Positions 1 to 8,846 of a DNA stretch of 64,000 nucleotides are shown here, in pieces. The notes below the pieces were generated by a model. The model made no database searches. It saw only the letters and a program-made list of their open reading frames with translations, and was not told the DNA's origin. The stretch is from NCBI GenBank assembly GCA_017472605.1, contig JAFUPV010000070.1, forward strand, positions 27,588 through 91,587. Reading direction: 5' to 3'. The DNA comes from Lachnospiraceae bacterium (GTDB lineage Bacteria; Bacillota; Clostridia; Lachnospirales; Lachnospiraceae). The position numbers and the translations under genes were made by a program. Positions within the stretch are counted from its first letter, which is position 1. Each line of letters begins with the position of its first letter.

Positions 1-67
1 CTTCAGCCGTGTTTACATTTCCGGTAAGGAGTAATTTCCGGTATTGACAACAGATTGTCTGTGTTTT

Positions 68-108
68 GAAAATAAGGTGCCAGCCAAAGGGCCTGGCACC
101 TTATTTTC
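68..108 (+). terminator. Intrinsic terminator-like hairpin
   Basis: A perfect 16-bp inverted repeat (68-83 with 93-108) has a 9-nt loop. Its AT-rich base gives a T-rich 3' side in both directions, so it can act as a bidirectional terminator. It probably ends a gene lying left of the window. The dispersed palindrome at 123-153 begins 15 bp downstream. Confidence 0.75.
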
Positions 109-122
109 TCATATTGTTTCTA

Positions 123-153
123 CATCCAGGCGAACGTGCCAGTGACACGTTCG
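123..153. repeat. Dispersed palindromic repeat, copy 1
   Basis: A 31-bp unit contains CGAACGTG (131-138) and its exact inverted complement CACGTTCG (146-153) around a 7-nt loop. The same 31 bp recurs exactly at 63604-63634, and a degenerate copy lies at 54775-54806. All three sit just downstream of a transcription terminator. This looks like a REP-type chromosomal repeat; its function is unknown. Confidence 0.75.
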
Positions 154-270
154 ATCGGATTGGTTTTTATGAGAATCCGGCAAAGCGCACTGCCGATGTG
201 TCTTTCTGCCCCATCTTTTGCAGTGGGATACATCAGTGATGCGTTTTGTCGGACAGGAGGTAAGTGACAG

Positions 271-1227
271 ATGATAAAATATACGATCAGACGTTTTTTT
301 GTTATGCTGTTTACACTGTTCATCATTGCTACTGCCACCTTCTTCCTTCTGGCAGCAGTACCAGGTGATGCGCTGACAGCTCGAACAGAACGTCTTCAGG
401 AAAAGACAGTCATCAATCTTTATAAGAAATATGGTCTGGATAAGCCGCTGATGGAGCGTTATCTGATCACAATGAAGGGACTTGCAGTCGGTGATTTCGG
501 TGAGTCCATCGTTTTTGAGGGACAGACCGTTCAGAGCATCATCCGGGACAAGGGACCGATCTCTGCCCGTCTTGGTCTCCAGACAATGACCCTTGGTGTT
601 GGCGTTGGTCTGATTCTCGGAATCATTGCAGCAATGAAAAAGGGTACATGGATCGACTACGCGATCGTTACGCTCTCCATCCTGCTGATATCCATCCCCC
701 ATCTGATATTTGGTATGCTTCTTCAGAAAGTTTTCGGAGCAGAGCTGCGATGGTTTCCGATCATCGGATGGCCGAAGGGAAAAGATCTCTGGTTCGGAGG
801 CTGGGAGTATACCGTCCTGCCGACGCTGACCGGATGTTTCTCTTACATTGCCAGCTACGCGCGTCTGTTAAAGACGTCCATGCTGGATGTCATGAATCAG
901 GATTACATCCTGACTGCAGAGTCCAAGGGATTAAGCAGATGGCAGATCATTCGCAGGCATGTTCTTCGTAACTCTTTCATTCCCGTTATGACGAACCTGC
1001 CGATGAGCGTTGCCATGTGTATTACCGGTTCCTTCTTCATTGAGTCCATCTTTGCAATCCCGGGATTCGGTAAGTACTATGTGGAAGCTGTTTCTACCAG
1101 AGATGTCAGCATCGTAATGGGACAGACTGTCATCATTGCGGCAATTTACATCGTTGTTGTATTCCTGACTGACATCCTGTACACGGTAATTGATCCGCGA
1201 ATCCGTATCCGCGGTGGAAAGAAATAA
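271..1227 (+). CDS. oppB: Oligopeptide/dipeptide ABC transporter permease, OppB/DppB type
   Basis: This is one of two inner-membrane permeases of a peptide (or nickel/peptide-type) ABC importer. The 318-aa protein has the family's usual length. An N-terminal membrane anchor (about residues 8-30) is followed by a periplasmic stretch and five more hydrophobic segments. An EAA-type cytoplasmic loop (around SKGLSRWQIIRRHVLRNS) would contact the ATPases. The start is fixed by AGGAGG 9 nt upstream. It is the first gene of oppB-C-D-F, with the next gene 12 bp away. No substrate-binding protein gene is in the window; it may lie to the left. The substrate cannot be read from the permease sequence. Confidence 0.93.
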   Translation: MIKYTIRRFFVMLFTLFIIATATFFLLAAVPGDALTARTERLQEKTVINLYKKYGLDKPLMERYLITMKGLAVGDFGESIVFEGQTVQSIIRDKGPISARLGLQTMTLGVGVGLILGIIAAMKKGTWIDYAIVTLSILLISIPHLIFGMLLQKVFGAELRWFPIIGWPKGKDLWFGGWEYTVLPTLTGCFSYIASYARLLKTSMLDVMNQDYILTAESKGLSRWQIIRRHVLRNSFIPVMTNLPMSVAMCITGSFFIESIFAIPGFGKYYVEAVSTRDVSIVMGQTVIIAAIYIVVVFLTDILYTVIDPRIRIRGGKK

Positions 1228-1239
1228 GGAGGTGTCGAT

Positions 1240-2157
1240 GTGGCTGAATTAACAAAAGAAAGCTTTAAACGAGTAGAACCGGGCCGCTTTGACAGTGATT
1301 CCATCGCCAGACCGACGGTAACGTACTGGCAGGATGCATGGAGACGTCTGAAGAAAAACCCAATCGCCATGTTTTCCCTTGTTCTGCTGTTTCTCTGTCT
1401 GCTGATGGTAATCTTTGCTCCGTCTCTGCGCGGTCTGGATTATATTTCCATTAATAGTAAGACAAAGTATCTGGAACCGAACAGCACCTACTGGTTCGGA
1501 ACCGACAACCTTGGCCGTGACCTGTTCTCCAGAGTCTGGGTCGGTGCCCGTGTTTCTCTGATCGTAGCAATGGCATGTACCGTTATTCAGATCGTGGTTG
1601 GCTGCGCTTACGGCGGAATCATGGCTTATTTTGGCGGAATTGTCGATGAGATCATGATGCGTATCGTTGAGATCATCACTTCCATGCCGTCCATGCTGAT
1701 CACTCTTCTGATCATGATGGTTCTGGATAAGAGCCTTGGTGCGCTGCTTCTGGCAATGTGCATCACTTCCTGGTGCGGAACCGCAAGACAGATGCGCGGT
1801 ATGATCATGCAGCTGCGTGAGTCCGAGTACGTGATGGCAGCTGAGACTCTTGGCGCGAAGCCGTCCCGGATCATTGTGAAGCATCTGCTTCCCAATACCT
1901 TAAGTATTCTGATTCTGAATGTAGCGTCCAGTATTCCGAGATATATCTTCAGCGAGGCTTCCCTGAGCTTCCTTGGCATGGGTCTGGACTCCAACCAGAT
2001 CAGCCTTGGTGTTCTGATCTCCAATGGACAGGCAGCTCTTGACCTGTATCCCCATCTGCTGATCTGGCCGGCTGTTGTTCTGTGTATCATTGTGCTTGCA
2101 TTTAACCTGTTGGGAGACGGTCTTCGTGACGCTCTTGACCCGAAGCTTCGTCAGTAA
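1240..2157 (+). CDS. oppC: Oligopeptide/dipeptide ABC transporter permease, OppC/DppC type
   Basis: This is the second permease of the peptide importer. The 305-aa protein carries the N-terminal OppC region (first membrane segment at about residues 42-62) and the TDNLGRDLFSR element typical of DppC/OppC. The later EAA loop (LGAKPSRIIVKHLLPNT) ends in the family-typical EASLSFLGMG. It uses a GTG start behind AAGGAGGTG; an overlapping ATG two bases earlier is in another frame. It lies between oppB and oppD with 12-bp gaps, so it is co-transcribed and presumably pairs with OppB. Confidence 0.93.
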   Translation: MAELTKESFKRVEPGRFDSDSIARPTVTYWQDAWRRLKKNPIAMFSLVLLFLCLLMVIFAPSLRGLDYISINSKTKYLEPNSTYWFGTDNLGRDLFSRVWVGARVSLIVAMACTVIQIVVGCAYGGIMAYFGGIVDEIMMRIVEIITSMPSMLITLLIMMVLDKSLGALLLAMCITSWCGTARQMRGMIMQLRESEYVMAAETLGAKPSRIIVKHLLPNTLSILILNVASSIPRYIFSEASLSFLGMGLDSNQISLGVLISNGQAALDLYPHLLIWPAVVLCIIVLAFNLLGDGLRDALDPKLRQ

Positions 2158-2169
2158 GGAGGAAACGAC

Positions 2170-3222
2170 ATGAGCAAATTATTGGAAGTAAAAAATCTGC
2201 GCGTTTCCTACCATACATATGCAGGAGAAGTGCAGTCTGTCAGAGGTGTTACCTTTGACGTTGAGGAAGGCGAGGCAATTGCCATAGTTGGTGAGTCCGG
2301 CTGCGGCAAGTCAGTAACCGCAAAATCAATCATGGGCCTGATTAAAACGCCTCCGGGAGAAATCAAGGCGGGCAGTGAGATTCTGTACCGCGGCGAAAAC
2401 ATTCTCAACTATGATAAAAAGCAGATGAGTCATTACCGCGGCGGAGAGTCTGCGATCATCTTCCAGGATGCGCTGGCAGCTCTGAATCCGACGATGACTG
2501 TTGGAAAACAGATCGTCGAGAACCTGATGATGCACCGCAAAACGATCATGGTTGACGGAAAAGAAGTGAAACTGACAAAGCGTCTTGCCATGCAGGAGGC
2601 AGTCAAGATGCTGAAGATGGTTGGAATCCCCAATGCGGAGCAGCGCGCAAAGCAGTATCCTCATGAATATTCCGGCGGTATGCGTCAGCGTGCCATGATT
2701 GCAATCGCTTTCGCCTGTCAGCCAAAGCTGCTGATCGCTGATGAGCCGACCACTGCTCTTGATGTTACCATTCAGGCGCAGATCATGGATCTGATCAAAG
2801 ATCTTCAGAAGCAGCTGAACACGTCCGTAATCCTGATTACCCACGACCTTGGTGTGGTTGCGAATGTTGCGAAGCGTATTGTTGTTATGTATTCCGGAAA
2901 CATTGTCGAGCGCGGAAACGCAAGAGACATTTTCTATCATCCGAAGCATCCATATACCTGTGCACTGCTTGAGGCAGTGCCGCGTCTGGACCTGAAGAAC
3001 AAGCAGGAGCTGGCTTCCATCGAGGGAACACCGCCTGATCTGCTGGCGCCGCCAAAGGGATGTCCGTTCAGTACCAGATGCAAATACTGCATGGAGATCT
3101 GCTGTGAGCAGGCACCGGCAGCAACTGACTTCGGCGACGGCCACGAGGCGGCATGCTGGCTTCATCACCCGTTGGCGCCGAAGGATGATGTACCATTTAA
3201 GACGGAGGTGCGCCATGAATAA
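2170..3222 (+). CDS. oppD: Peptide ABC transporter ATPase, OppD/DppD type
   Basis: This is one of two ATPases powering the importer. The 350-aa protein shows a Walker A motif (GESGCGKS, about residues 42-49), the ABC signature (YSGGMRQR) and Walker B (LLIADEPTTALD). A C-terminal oligopeptide-transporter extension (HPYTCALLEAVPRL) contains a cysteine cluster (GCPFSTRCKYCMEICC). In relatives this cluster can bind an iron-sulfur centre; here that is inferred. The start has AAGGAGG at good spacing. Its last 8 bp overlap the start of oppF, so the two are probably translationally coupled. Confidence 0.94.
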   Translation: MSKLLEVKNLRVSYHTYAGEVQSVRGVTFDVEEGEAIAIVGESGCGKSVTAKSIMGLIKTPPGEIKAGSEILYRGENILNYDKKQMSHYRGGESAIIFQDALAALNPTMTVGKQIVENLMMHRKTIMVDGKEVKLTKRLAMQEAVKMLKMVGIPNAEQRAKQYPHEYSGGMRQRAMIAIAFACQPKLLIADEPTTALDVTIQAQIMDLIKDLQKQLNTSVILITHDLGVVANVAKRIVVMYSGNIVERGNARDIFYHPKHPYTCALLEAVPRLDLKNKQELASIEGTPPDLLAPPKGCPFSTRCKYCMEICCEQAPAATDFGDGHEAACWLHHPLAPKDDVPFKTEVRHE

Positions 3223-4186
3223 TCATGTTATTTTGGACGTACAGAATCTGAAGAAGTATTTCCAGGTCGGCAAGAATCTGACTTTGAAGGCCGTGGATGA
3301 TGTTTCATTCCAGCTGCATGAGGGTGAGACACTTGGTCTGGTAGGAGAGTCGGGCTGCGGCAAGACAACCTGCGGAAGAACCTGCCTTGGTCTCTACAGC
3401 AGAACGGATGGAAAGGTTCTGTACAAGGGTCAGGATGTTCACCTGATGAAAGGTGCGGAGAAGTTTGCGTTCAAGAAGGAAGCGCAGATGATCTTCCAGG
3501 ATCCTTATGCGTCTCTGAATCCGCGTATGACCGTTTCTGATATTGTTGCCGAGGGTATTGACATCCATAAGCTGGCAGCGAATAAGAAGGAGCGCGATGA
3601 GAAGATATTCCATTACCTGAATCTGGTCGGTCTGAATAAGGAGCATGCAAATCGTTTTGTTCATGAGTTTTCCGGCGGACAGCGTCAGCGTATCGGTATC
3701 GCGAGAGCGCTGGCAGTTGAACCGAAATTCATGGTTCTGGACGAGCCGATTTCCGCACTGGACGTTTCCATTCAGGCGCAGATCGTTAACCTGCTGATCA
3801 AACTGCAGAAGGAAATGGGTCTGACCTACCTGTTTGTGGCGCATGATCTGTCCATGGTTAAGCATATTTCTGACCGTGTTGCTGTTATGTATCTTGGTTC
3901 CATGGTGGAGATCACCACGTCGGAGGAGCTTTACGAAAATCCGCTTCATCCGTATACCAAGGCGCTTCTGTCAGCAATCCCGATCCCGGATCCGGATGTT
4001 GAGCTGCAGAGAGAGCAGACACGAATCAAGCTGGAAGGCGATGTGCCAAGCCCGATCAATCCGGCGCCCGGATGCCGTTTCAAAGGCAGATGCAAATATG
4101 CAAAGGCAATCTGCTCCGAGCAGACACCACAGCTGAAGGACATGGGCAACGGTCACTGTGTTGCCTGTCATCTGTATAACCAGTGA
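3215..4186 (+). CDS. oppF: Peptide ABC transporter ATPase, OppF/DppF type
   Basis: This is the second ATPase of the importer, 323 aa. It has Walker A ([12 protein letters not shown]), a signature ([15 protein letters not shown]), Walker B ([12 protein letters not shown]) and the C-terminal oligopeptide domain with cysteines ([15 protein letters not shown]). The chosen ATG ([10 protein letters not shown]) is preceded by GGAGG and overlaps the oppD stop. Longer upstream reading is only oppD in another frame. Together with OppD it forms the nucleotide-binding heterodimer. Confidence 0.94.
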   Translation: MNNHVILDVQNLKKYFQVGKNLTLKAVDDVSFQLHEGETLGLVGESGCGKTTCGRTCLGLYSRTDGKVLYKGQDVHLMKGAEKFAFKKEAQMIFQDPYASLNPRMTVSDIVAEGIDIHKLAANKKERDEKIFHYLNLVGLNKEHANRFVHEFSGGQRQRIGIARALAVEPKFMVLDEPISALDVSIQAQIVNLLIKLQKEMGLTYLFVAHDLSMVKHISDRVAVMYLGSMVEITTSEELYENPLHPYTKALLSAIPIPDPDVELQREQTRIKLEGDVPSPINPAPGCRFKGRCKYAKAICSEQTPQLKDMGNGHCVACHLYNQ

Positions 4187-4193
4187 GGTCTGA

Positions 4194-4550
4194 ATGAAGG
4201 TCATTAAAGAGTATCTGATTGACATACTGAAAAGCTTTCTGATCGGAATTGCAGTCGGTCTGATTCTGCTTGTGTTCTTTTTCCTGATCGGCATGCTTGT
4301 CAACTGGGGAAGTCTCAGAGACGCGCTCTGGTTTGTACGCGGCGGACTGCTTGTGGTCAGCGCACTGATGCTGATGATTTCCGCGGCAATGATGCTGATG
4401 AAAAAGGAAGGAATTTCCGAAAAGAATAAACTGCGCTGGCGAAGCCATTTCCATCGGCTGTATCTGGCAGGTGTCATGATCTGCCTTGCGCTGGGAGAGG
4501 TTTCCATCGCGGTAATCGTCGACTATTACCTGATGGTGTGGGCGAAATAA
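4194..4550 (+). CDS. Small membrane protein of unknown function, opp operon 3' end
   Basis: This 118-aa protein is not a family I recognise. Three or four hydrophobic segments are visible (about residues 14-38, 48-68 and 88-112), with short charged loops. It starts 8 bp after oppF on the same strand and a hairpin follows at 4624-4665, so it is likely the last gene of the opp operon. Its ribosome-binding site (GAGGTCTG) is weak but well spaced. It may be an accessory membrane component, but nothing in the sequence says so directly. Confidence 0.7.
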   Translation: MKVIKEYLIDILKSFLIGIAVGLILLVFFFLIGMLVNWGSLRDALWFVRGGLLVVSALMLMISAAMMLMKKEGISEKNKLRWRSHFHRLYLAGVMICLALGEVSIAVIVDYYLMVWAK

Positions 4551-4623
4551 CTGCCGTTGTTTTGCGGCGGCTGTCTGGCGGCTTGACCGCTGTGTCATAA
4601 AAATGAAATAAAGGCATGATTTA

Positions 4624-4665
4624 CAAGCCCCCTTTCATGGAGTAAAATACATGAGAGGGGGCTTG
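4624..4665. terminator. Hairpin between convergent opp operon and cotJC
   Basis: CAAGCCCCCT (4624-4633) pairs with AGGGGGCTTG (4656-4665), and an inner TCATG/CATGA stem extends it. No long T-run follows on the plus strand. It lies between the convergent opp operon and cotJC and may terminate either. Intrinsic termination is less certain than for the other hairpins. Confidence 0.5.
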
Positions 4666-4748
4666 CCTGCTGGTGTGTTTGCCAGCGCGTTTGGTCGCGA
4701 TGCCTGACTGAAATGACGGCGGATTATCCGGCGTGTACAGGAAAGCGA

Positions 4749-5165
4749 TTAACAGGAACCGGATTTGTCAAAGGACGGGTTAAACGCATAGAAGTTTTTA
4801 CTGTTGAGACGATCCTGGGTGATGGCGAGCGCTTCCCCGAAACGCTGGAAGTGAACAATTTCGCGCTGACGCAGGAAACGGATCGGATCACAGATCTCCT
4901 GGTCATGGACAAGACGCAGGATGTTATCGTAAGTGGTTCGTGCCTTTTGTTCCGCGGCAAGATCCTCCGTCAGATCCGTGATCACGTCCCCTTTGCTCTG
5001 GAACTGGCAGGCATTAAACGGGACGCCTCCGGCTGCCTGGGGCCAGAGGGCAGCGGTATGATCCACATAATACTTATCAAAGCCGGATGATTTGATTTCG
5101 TCGATGCTGAGATTTCTGGTCAGCTGGTAGACGATGGCACAGATGATTTCCATGTGTCCCAGTTC
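4749..5165 (-). pseudogene. cotJC: cotJC, 3' part (manganese-catalase-type spore coat protein), separated by prophage
   Basis: This fragment encodes the C-terminal two thirds of CotJC, a spore-coat protein of the manganese catalase family. It reads ELGHMEIICAIV at the broken end, then ARTTYDNILRL and REIVHFQRFGEAL, which are family hallmarks containing later metal ligands. The reading frame runs into prophage DNA at 5165, where the family motif GTEELGH is interrupted. The missing N-terminal 64 codons lie on the far side of the prophage (46434 down to 46243). Joining the halves across the 8-bp core gives 609 bp, an uninterrupted 202-aa protein, close to the family's usual size. In the integrated state no intact CotJC can be made. 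Confidence 0.93.
5158..5165. other. attL core
   Basis: CCCAGTTC is identical to 46235-46242. On the coding (minus) strand it reads GAACTGGG, codons E-L-G of cotJC. Sequence to its left is cotJC; sequence to its right is prophage. A short identity with non-palindromic centre is what large serine recombinases use. The inferred attP would join the sequence before 46235 to that after 5165. Confidence 0.88.
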
Positions 5166-5216
5166 GTTGGCACAACAATAATGGAAATGAAATTTTTCCT
5201 GAAATAACAGGCTTTT

Positions 5217-6845
5217 TTAGAGGGTGCGACCAGCCATCGGCGGCGCGCTTTCGCACTCAATTGCTTCCAGACAGGGGATTTTGGGATAGATGGTGAGTGA
5301 GAAGTTGTCAAAGGGACCGCCCTTTGGCGACTTTTTATGCTTCTCATAGTCGATGTGATCAATGACTTCTTTTAACAGGGCATTGCGTTCCGCAGGGCTT
5401 TCGATGGTCCAGTACACGTCCACCAGATGGACCATCTTCGGAAGAATTTCCTGCTGACGACGCTCGATGGACTTCTGGTTCTCCAGCCGACGCCGTAGCT
5501 CCCAAAGAGCCGCTTTCGCAGCATCCGCCTGTTTCTTCACAGAAGCGGAGCGGGAGAGAAACAGATCATCGGAATACACGCCGCGCTCAAAGGCGGCATA
5601 GATGTTCTCCAGCTGACCGGAGAGGGCAGCAAGTTCCTTTTCCTTCTTCTGGATGGCTGCCAGGAGGGCAGTTTGCTGACTGCCTGCATGGTCGGTACAG
5701 ATCTGTTCATCGGTGCAGCTTCGGATTGCATCGATGACACGCTCTTCCAGAATGTCATAGAAGCAGCCAATGTTATGACAGTCCCGGTTGCCGCAGAGCA
5801 TGGTGTCGTGGGGACTTCGCGCGCCGGCTTTCCGGTAGAAGAGGCTGCGGCCGCAGTCCTGGCACCGGATCAGTCCGGTCAGAGCGTTGCTCGCTTCGGA
5901 TTTGCAGTGGATGTGTGCCTGTTTGCTGCTGTGGCGTTTCTCCTGGGCGGCATAGTAAAGCGCTTCCGGGATCAGCGCCTCATGGAGTCCGTCATAGATG
6001 CCAGCATCCGGCACTGAATGGTTCTGGCGCGGTCTGGCAGCCCCGTTTTCATCAATGCTGTCCAGCTCATGCCGTTTCCCCCAAACTATTTTTCCTATGT
6101 AGACCGGATTCTTCAGAATATCATGGATGGAGCAGTAGCTCCAGCGCTCATTGATCCGCGGCCTGGCACCGACCGCGTTCAGCTGATCAGCGATCCGGAC
6201 CGTTCCGGCCGGAATCCGGATTCCATCGTCACCGGGAATTCCATTGACATACCAGTTGAAAATGTCGCGGATCACCGGCGCTTCGTCCGGGTCCGGAACC
6301 AGCTGAAAGCCCCGGTCATTGCGGATCCGTTCCCTCCGGTAGCCGTAAGGGGCAACATTTCCGCAGTACTTTCCTTCCTTGGAAGCGGCAACACGTCCCC
6401 GCTGCAGGCGGCGCTTGATGGTCTTGTACTCCCTGCGGCTCATGAACAGGCCGAATTCAAAGTATTCCTCATCGAATTCATTGTTGGGATCATAGGTCTT
6501 GGTTGGTGTGATGATCAGTGTGCCGGATTCCTGGAATGCCCGGGAGACCAGTCCCTGATCGATGGTGTCGCCTCTTGCCAGACGTTCCACCTCCACCACA
6601 AGGACACCGTCCCACTGGCCGTCCGAGACCTCACTGAGAAGCTTCTGCATCATCGGACGGGCTGAAATGGAATCGCCGGAGCGGACTTCCCGGTAGATGT
6701 CGCCAATGGCGATGCCAAGGCGCTTCACCGTCTCCCGGAGAAGACGTTCATGCCGGGCAAGGATGTCTTCATCGCAGTTGTACTCGGCATCCTTGCGTGA
6801 TTTTCGCAGATACATGACGTATCGGCCGGATTTGTCGAGTTTCAT
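5217..6845 (-). CDS. Large serine recombinase (prophage integrase)
   Basis: This enzyme should catalyse integration and excision at the cotJC site. The 542-aa protein begins with a resolvase domain: YLRKSRKD contains catalytic Ser16, and ERLARGD lies near residue 90. A recombinase DNA-binding domain (about 165-310), a zinc ribbon (Cys328, Cys331, Cys351, Cys356) and a coiled-coil-rich C-terminal part follow. The ATG is preceded by AAAGGAG. The gene reads toward attL and stops 51 bp from it, the standard position for a site-specific recombinase. I could not identify a convincing sporulation-sigma promoter upstream. An inverted repeat CGGGTGT/ACACCCG (6882-6904) in its leader could be a regulatory site. 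No directionality factor was recognised. Confidence 0.95.
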   Translation of the reverse strand: MKLDKSGRYVMYLRKSRKDAEYNCDEDILARHERLLRETVKRLGIAIGDIYREVRSGDSISARPMMQKLLSEVSDGQWDGVLVVEVERLARGDTIDQGLVSRAFQESGTLIITPTKTYDPNNEFDEEYFEFGLFMSRREYKTIKRRLQRGRVAASKEGKYCGNVAPYGYRRERIRNDRGFQLVPDPDEAPVIRDIFNWYVNGIPGDDGIRIPAGTVRIADQLNAVGARPRINERWSYCSIHDILKNPVYIGKIVWGKRHELDSIDENGAARPRQNHSVPDAGIYDGLHEALIPEALYYAAQEKRHSSKQAHIHCKSEASNALTGLIRCQDCGRSLFYRKAGARSPHDTMLCGNRDCHNIGCFYDILEERVIDAIRSCTDEQICTDHAGSQQTALLAAIQKKEKELAALSGQLENIYAAFERGVYSDDLFLSRSASVKKQADAAKAALWELRRRLENQKSIERRQQEILPKMVHLVDVYWTIESPAERNALLKEVIDHIDYEKHKKSPKGGPFDNFSLTIYPKIPCLEAIECESAPPMAGRTL

Positions 6846-6894
6846 TATATCATCTCCTTTGATTTTTGGGTATACAAAGAACGGGTGTTTTGAA

Positions 6895-6924
6895 TTGACA
6901 CCCGCTGCCTACTGATGATATAAT
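6895..6924 (+). promoter_or_regulatory. Sigma-A-type promoter of small RNA unit 1
   Basis: TTGACA (6895-6900) and TATAAT (6919-6924) are separated by 18 bp. Both hexamers match consensus. The promoter faces away from the recombinase gene, and its -35 overlaps the inverted repeat at 6882-6904, so it could be controlled from there. Confidence 0.6.
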
Positions 6925-6930
6925 ATGCCT

Positions 6931-7005
6931 TGCTTAGGGGCATTGTGTATCATCGGTACGCAGTGTTACGAACCGCTTCCGGATTGCCGTCCGGAGGCGG
7001 TTTTT
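6931..7005 (+). ncRNA. Predicted small RNA 1 (about 75 nt)
   Basis: A consensus promoter lies just upstream. The unit ends in a strong intrinsic terminator: a 13-bp stem with one G-U pair (6971-6983 with 6990-7002) followed by TTTTT. Only about 75 nt lie between, with no start codon behind a ribosome-binding site. It could be a regulatory RNA or an attenuated leader. It matches no RNA family I know. The transcript start is estimated from the -10 position. Confidence 0.5.
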
Positions 7006-7065
7006 CTATTGGTTATCATTGATATATTTTGCAGATATTGTCATGAAGGATGACAAAAATATCAA

Positions 7066-7094
7066 TTGACAATCCGCGATAGTGTGGTTATAAT
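7066..7094 (+). promoter_or_regulatory. Consensus sigma-A promoter of small RNA unit 2
   Basis: TTGACA (7066-7071) and TATAAT (7089-7094) are separated by exactly 17 bp, a perfect consensus promoter. No protein-coding gene follows on this strand; only the structured unit ending at 7237 does. Confidence 0.75.
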
Positions 7095-7100
7095 GTATGT

Positions 7101-7237
7101 GTATTAGCGATGAAATCATCCATTAGGTTGATGCTAATATTAAGAAAAGAACATAGAACAGAAATGTTCTTGATTGTTTTGAGAAAATAGCTGATGGTGT
7201 TTCTGGTGTGTACCAGAAAATGTCCGTCAGCTTTTTT
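7101..7237 (+). ncRNA. Predicted small RNA 2 (about 135 nt), antisense to the 3' end of the SIR2-like gene
   Basis: This short unit sits between a perfect promoter and a terminator. The terminator stem pairs AGCTGA (7189-7194) and TTTCTGGT (7200-7207) with ACCAGAAA (7212-7219) and TCAGCT (7227-7232), then runs into six T residues. Two more hairpins are visible upstream: ATTAGC/GCTAAT and AAGAACAT/ATGTTCTT. No ORF with a ribosome-binding site is present. Its 3' end overlaps the last codons of the SIR2-like gene on the other strand, so it could regulate that gene or the recombinase. Identity unknown. Confidence 0.55.
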
Positions 7238-8822
7238 CTTTAGTGGCTCCGTGTTCCATCAAATCGAGATACATAACGCATCTTTTGAAATGAGTAGAAC
7301 GCATGGCATCATTTCTGTTGAGTTCAAAGAGCGTACAGCATACAGAACGTATTATATCCGGCGTAAAGAACTCCAGATTCTTTAACAAAATACCAGCTTT
7401 TTTATTTAAATCATCAATGATATTTATTTCAGCGAGCAAAGAATCATAAGTGGTTAATACAGGCAGGTTCTTTATCTGCTTGCTGATATTAGATGGAATG
7501 ATCAAATCAATTGTGTTATGGTTATTTACATAACATTTCAGTTTTTCATTACGGGCAAGGGCATCAGGAAAGGCAGATACATATTTGAATACAGGAAGCA
7601 AACGGGTGGTGGGAATTGATTTGAATCGGTCAATACACATACTTTCTGCATCGAAATTTTTATTTGAATATAAAACATCTTCAAAAATCATTTCATCAGC
7701 CAGTAGTCCGTATCCAACTTTGTTCAGGATATTCTCCCGGTAACCAATAGCAATAGCCAGTGGTTTGTTTGATAAATCAATTCCCGTAAGATCATCAATA
7801 CCTACAATAACAGAATCGGCATTGTGAGAAACAACACTTTGATCAACAATTGTTTTTACAAGCATCCTGGTTTCTCTTATACGAGAGGGGGAGATGCCGG
7901 GCGTTATTTTTCCTAAAGTGTCATATACTGCTGAAAAATTGTCTGTCTGTATTTCTGTGATAGGAATTTCGATACCATGTTCGGTGACAATTGTACGTTT
8001 GATTTCTACTAATGAATTCTCATTCTTTTTATAGCTGATAAAGACAAAATGCTCGTCAATATTAGTCAGCTCTTTGTCCGTAAGACAGCTGAGAAATTCA
8101 ACGATGATCTGACGTACATTTTCGTCTGTGAAAGAATAACCGAGAAATACGATCGGAGATTCTGCAAATAAAGTTAACATTTTTGCAATGATCAGTTTTC
8201 TGGATTGCGTAAAATGTTTATAGTCAGCCTCAGTAATAATGATGGAGTCTGCATCCGACACACATCCGTGTATTTTATAAATTTCTGCAATATTATAACT
8301 GTCAGAGGAAAATAGTTCATTCTGATGAACGAATACCTTAAAATCCGAAGAAAAAATTTCTTTCTCTAAAAAGAGATCATAATTGGTTGTAATTACAGCA
8401 GAAATTTTATTTTTTAACAACTTCAGTTTCTGAATTTCTTCTCTTGTTTTGGGAGAATCATAAATTTTCATTTGTTTAAAGTATTTCGAAAGGAACATTT
8501 TATAAGGAGATACTCCGCGTTTTACCCACTTGGGATTTTTGATACGATCTATTTTTATTTTGCGATCAAAAAACGCTTCATTAAACTGATTCTCGATAGC
8601 AGTAGCTACTTTCGTGTTGATTTCAAACGGAGATAATCCCTGACGAGCATACTGGTCATAATATTTCTGCAACTGGTAAGGGTCATCATTGATTCTTTCA
8701 AAAGATAATGCTAATAGTTCGTCCCAGGTTGGGTACTTGTATAAGTAGCGTTTTGATAAACCTGAGCCGATGAAAAGAACAGGCATACGCTTGCTTTCAA
8801 CAATTTTTTCAAGTGCTGTCAT
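7227..8822 (-). CDS. SIR2-like domain protein, probable NAD-consuming phage-defence effector
   Basis: The N-terminal half (531 aa total) is a SIR2-type fold. FIGSGLS at residues 17-23 is the nucleotide-binding loop. TTNYD (145-149) holds the catalytic Asn, KIHG (183-186) the catalytic His, and IVFLGYSFTDENV is typical of the SIR2_2 group. In bacterial antiphage systems such proteins deplete NAD after infection. The C-terminal half (about 300-531) is not recognised and could be the sensor. The gene is AT-rich and sits between the recombinase and the repressor, a common slot for superinfection-defence cargo. Its role as a defence gene is inferred; catalytic residues appear intact. Confidence 0.75.
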   Translation of the reverse strand: MTALEKIVESKRMPVLFIGSGLSKRYLYKYPTWDELLALSFERINDDPYQLQKYYDQYARQGLSPFEINTKVATAIENQFNEAFFDRKIKIDRIKNPKWVKRGVSPYKMFLSKYFKQMKIYDSPKTREEIQKLKLLKNKISAVITTNYDLFLEKEIFSSDFKVFVHQNELFSSDSYNIAEIYKIHGCVSDADSIIITEADYKHFTQSRKLIIAKMLTLFAESPIVFLGYSFTDENVRQIIVEFLSCLTDKELTNIDEHFVFISYKKNENSLVEIKRTIVTEHGIEIPITEIQTDNFSAVYDTLGKITPGISPSRIRETRMLVKTIVDQSVVSHNADSVIVGIDDLTGIDLSNKPLAIAIGYRENILNKVGYGLLADEMIFEDVLYSNKNFDAESMCIDRFKSIPTTRLLPVFKYVSAFPDALARNEKLKCYVNNHNTIDLIIPSNISKQIKNLPVLTTYDSLLAEINIIDDLNKKAGILLKNLEFFTPDIIRSVCCTLFELNRNDAMRSTHFKRCVMYLDLMEHGATKEKS

Positions 8823-8846
8823 AATAATCCTTTCATAAATAAGCTG

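Noticed and set aside
109-702. Minus-strand frame over the palindrome and oppB
   Set aside because: Overlaps oppB almost completely; its C-terminal residues come from the dispersed repeat, which explains similarity to the frame at 63536-63967.
6846-6930. Sigma-E or sigma-K promoter for the recombinase
   Set aside because: A GCATATT element occurs upstream on the minus strand, but no CATACA-type -10 at the right distance follows; not supportable by eye.
7066-8822. Retron (structured RNA next to a SIR2-like effector)
   Set aside because: No reverse transcriptase gene anywhere nearby.
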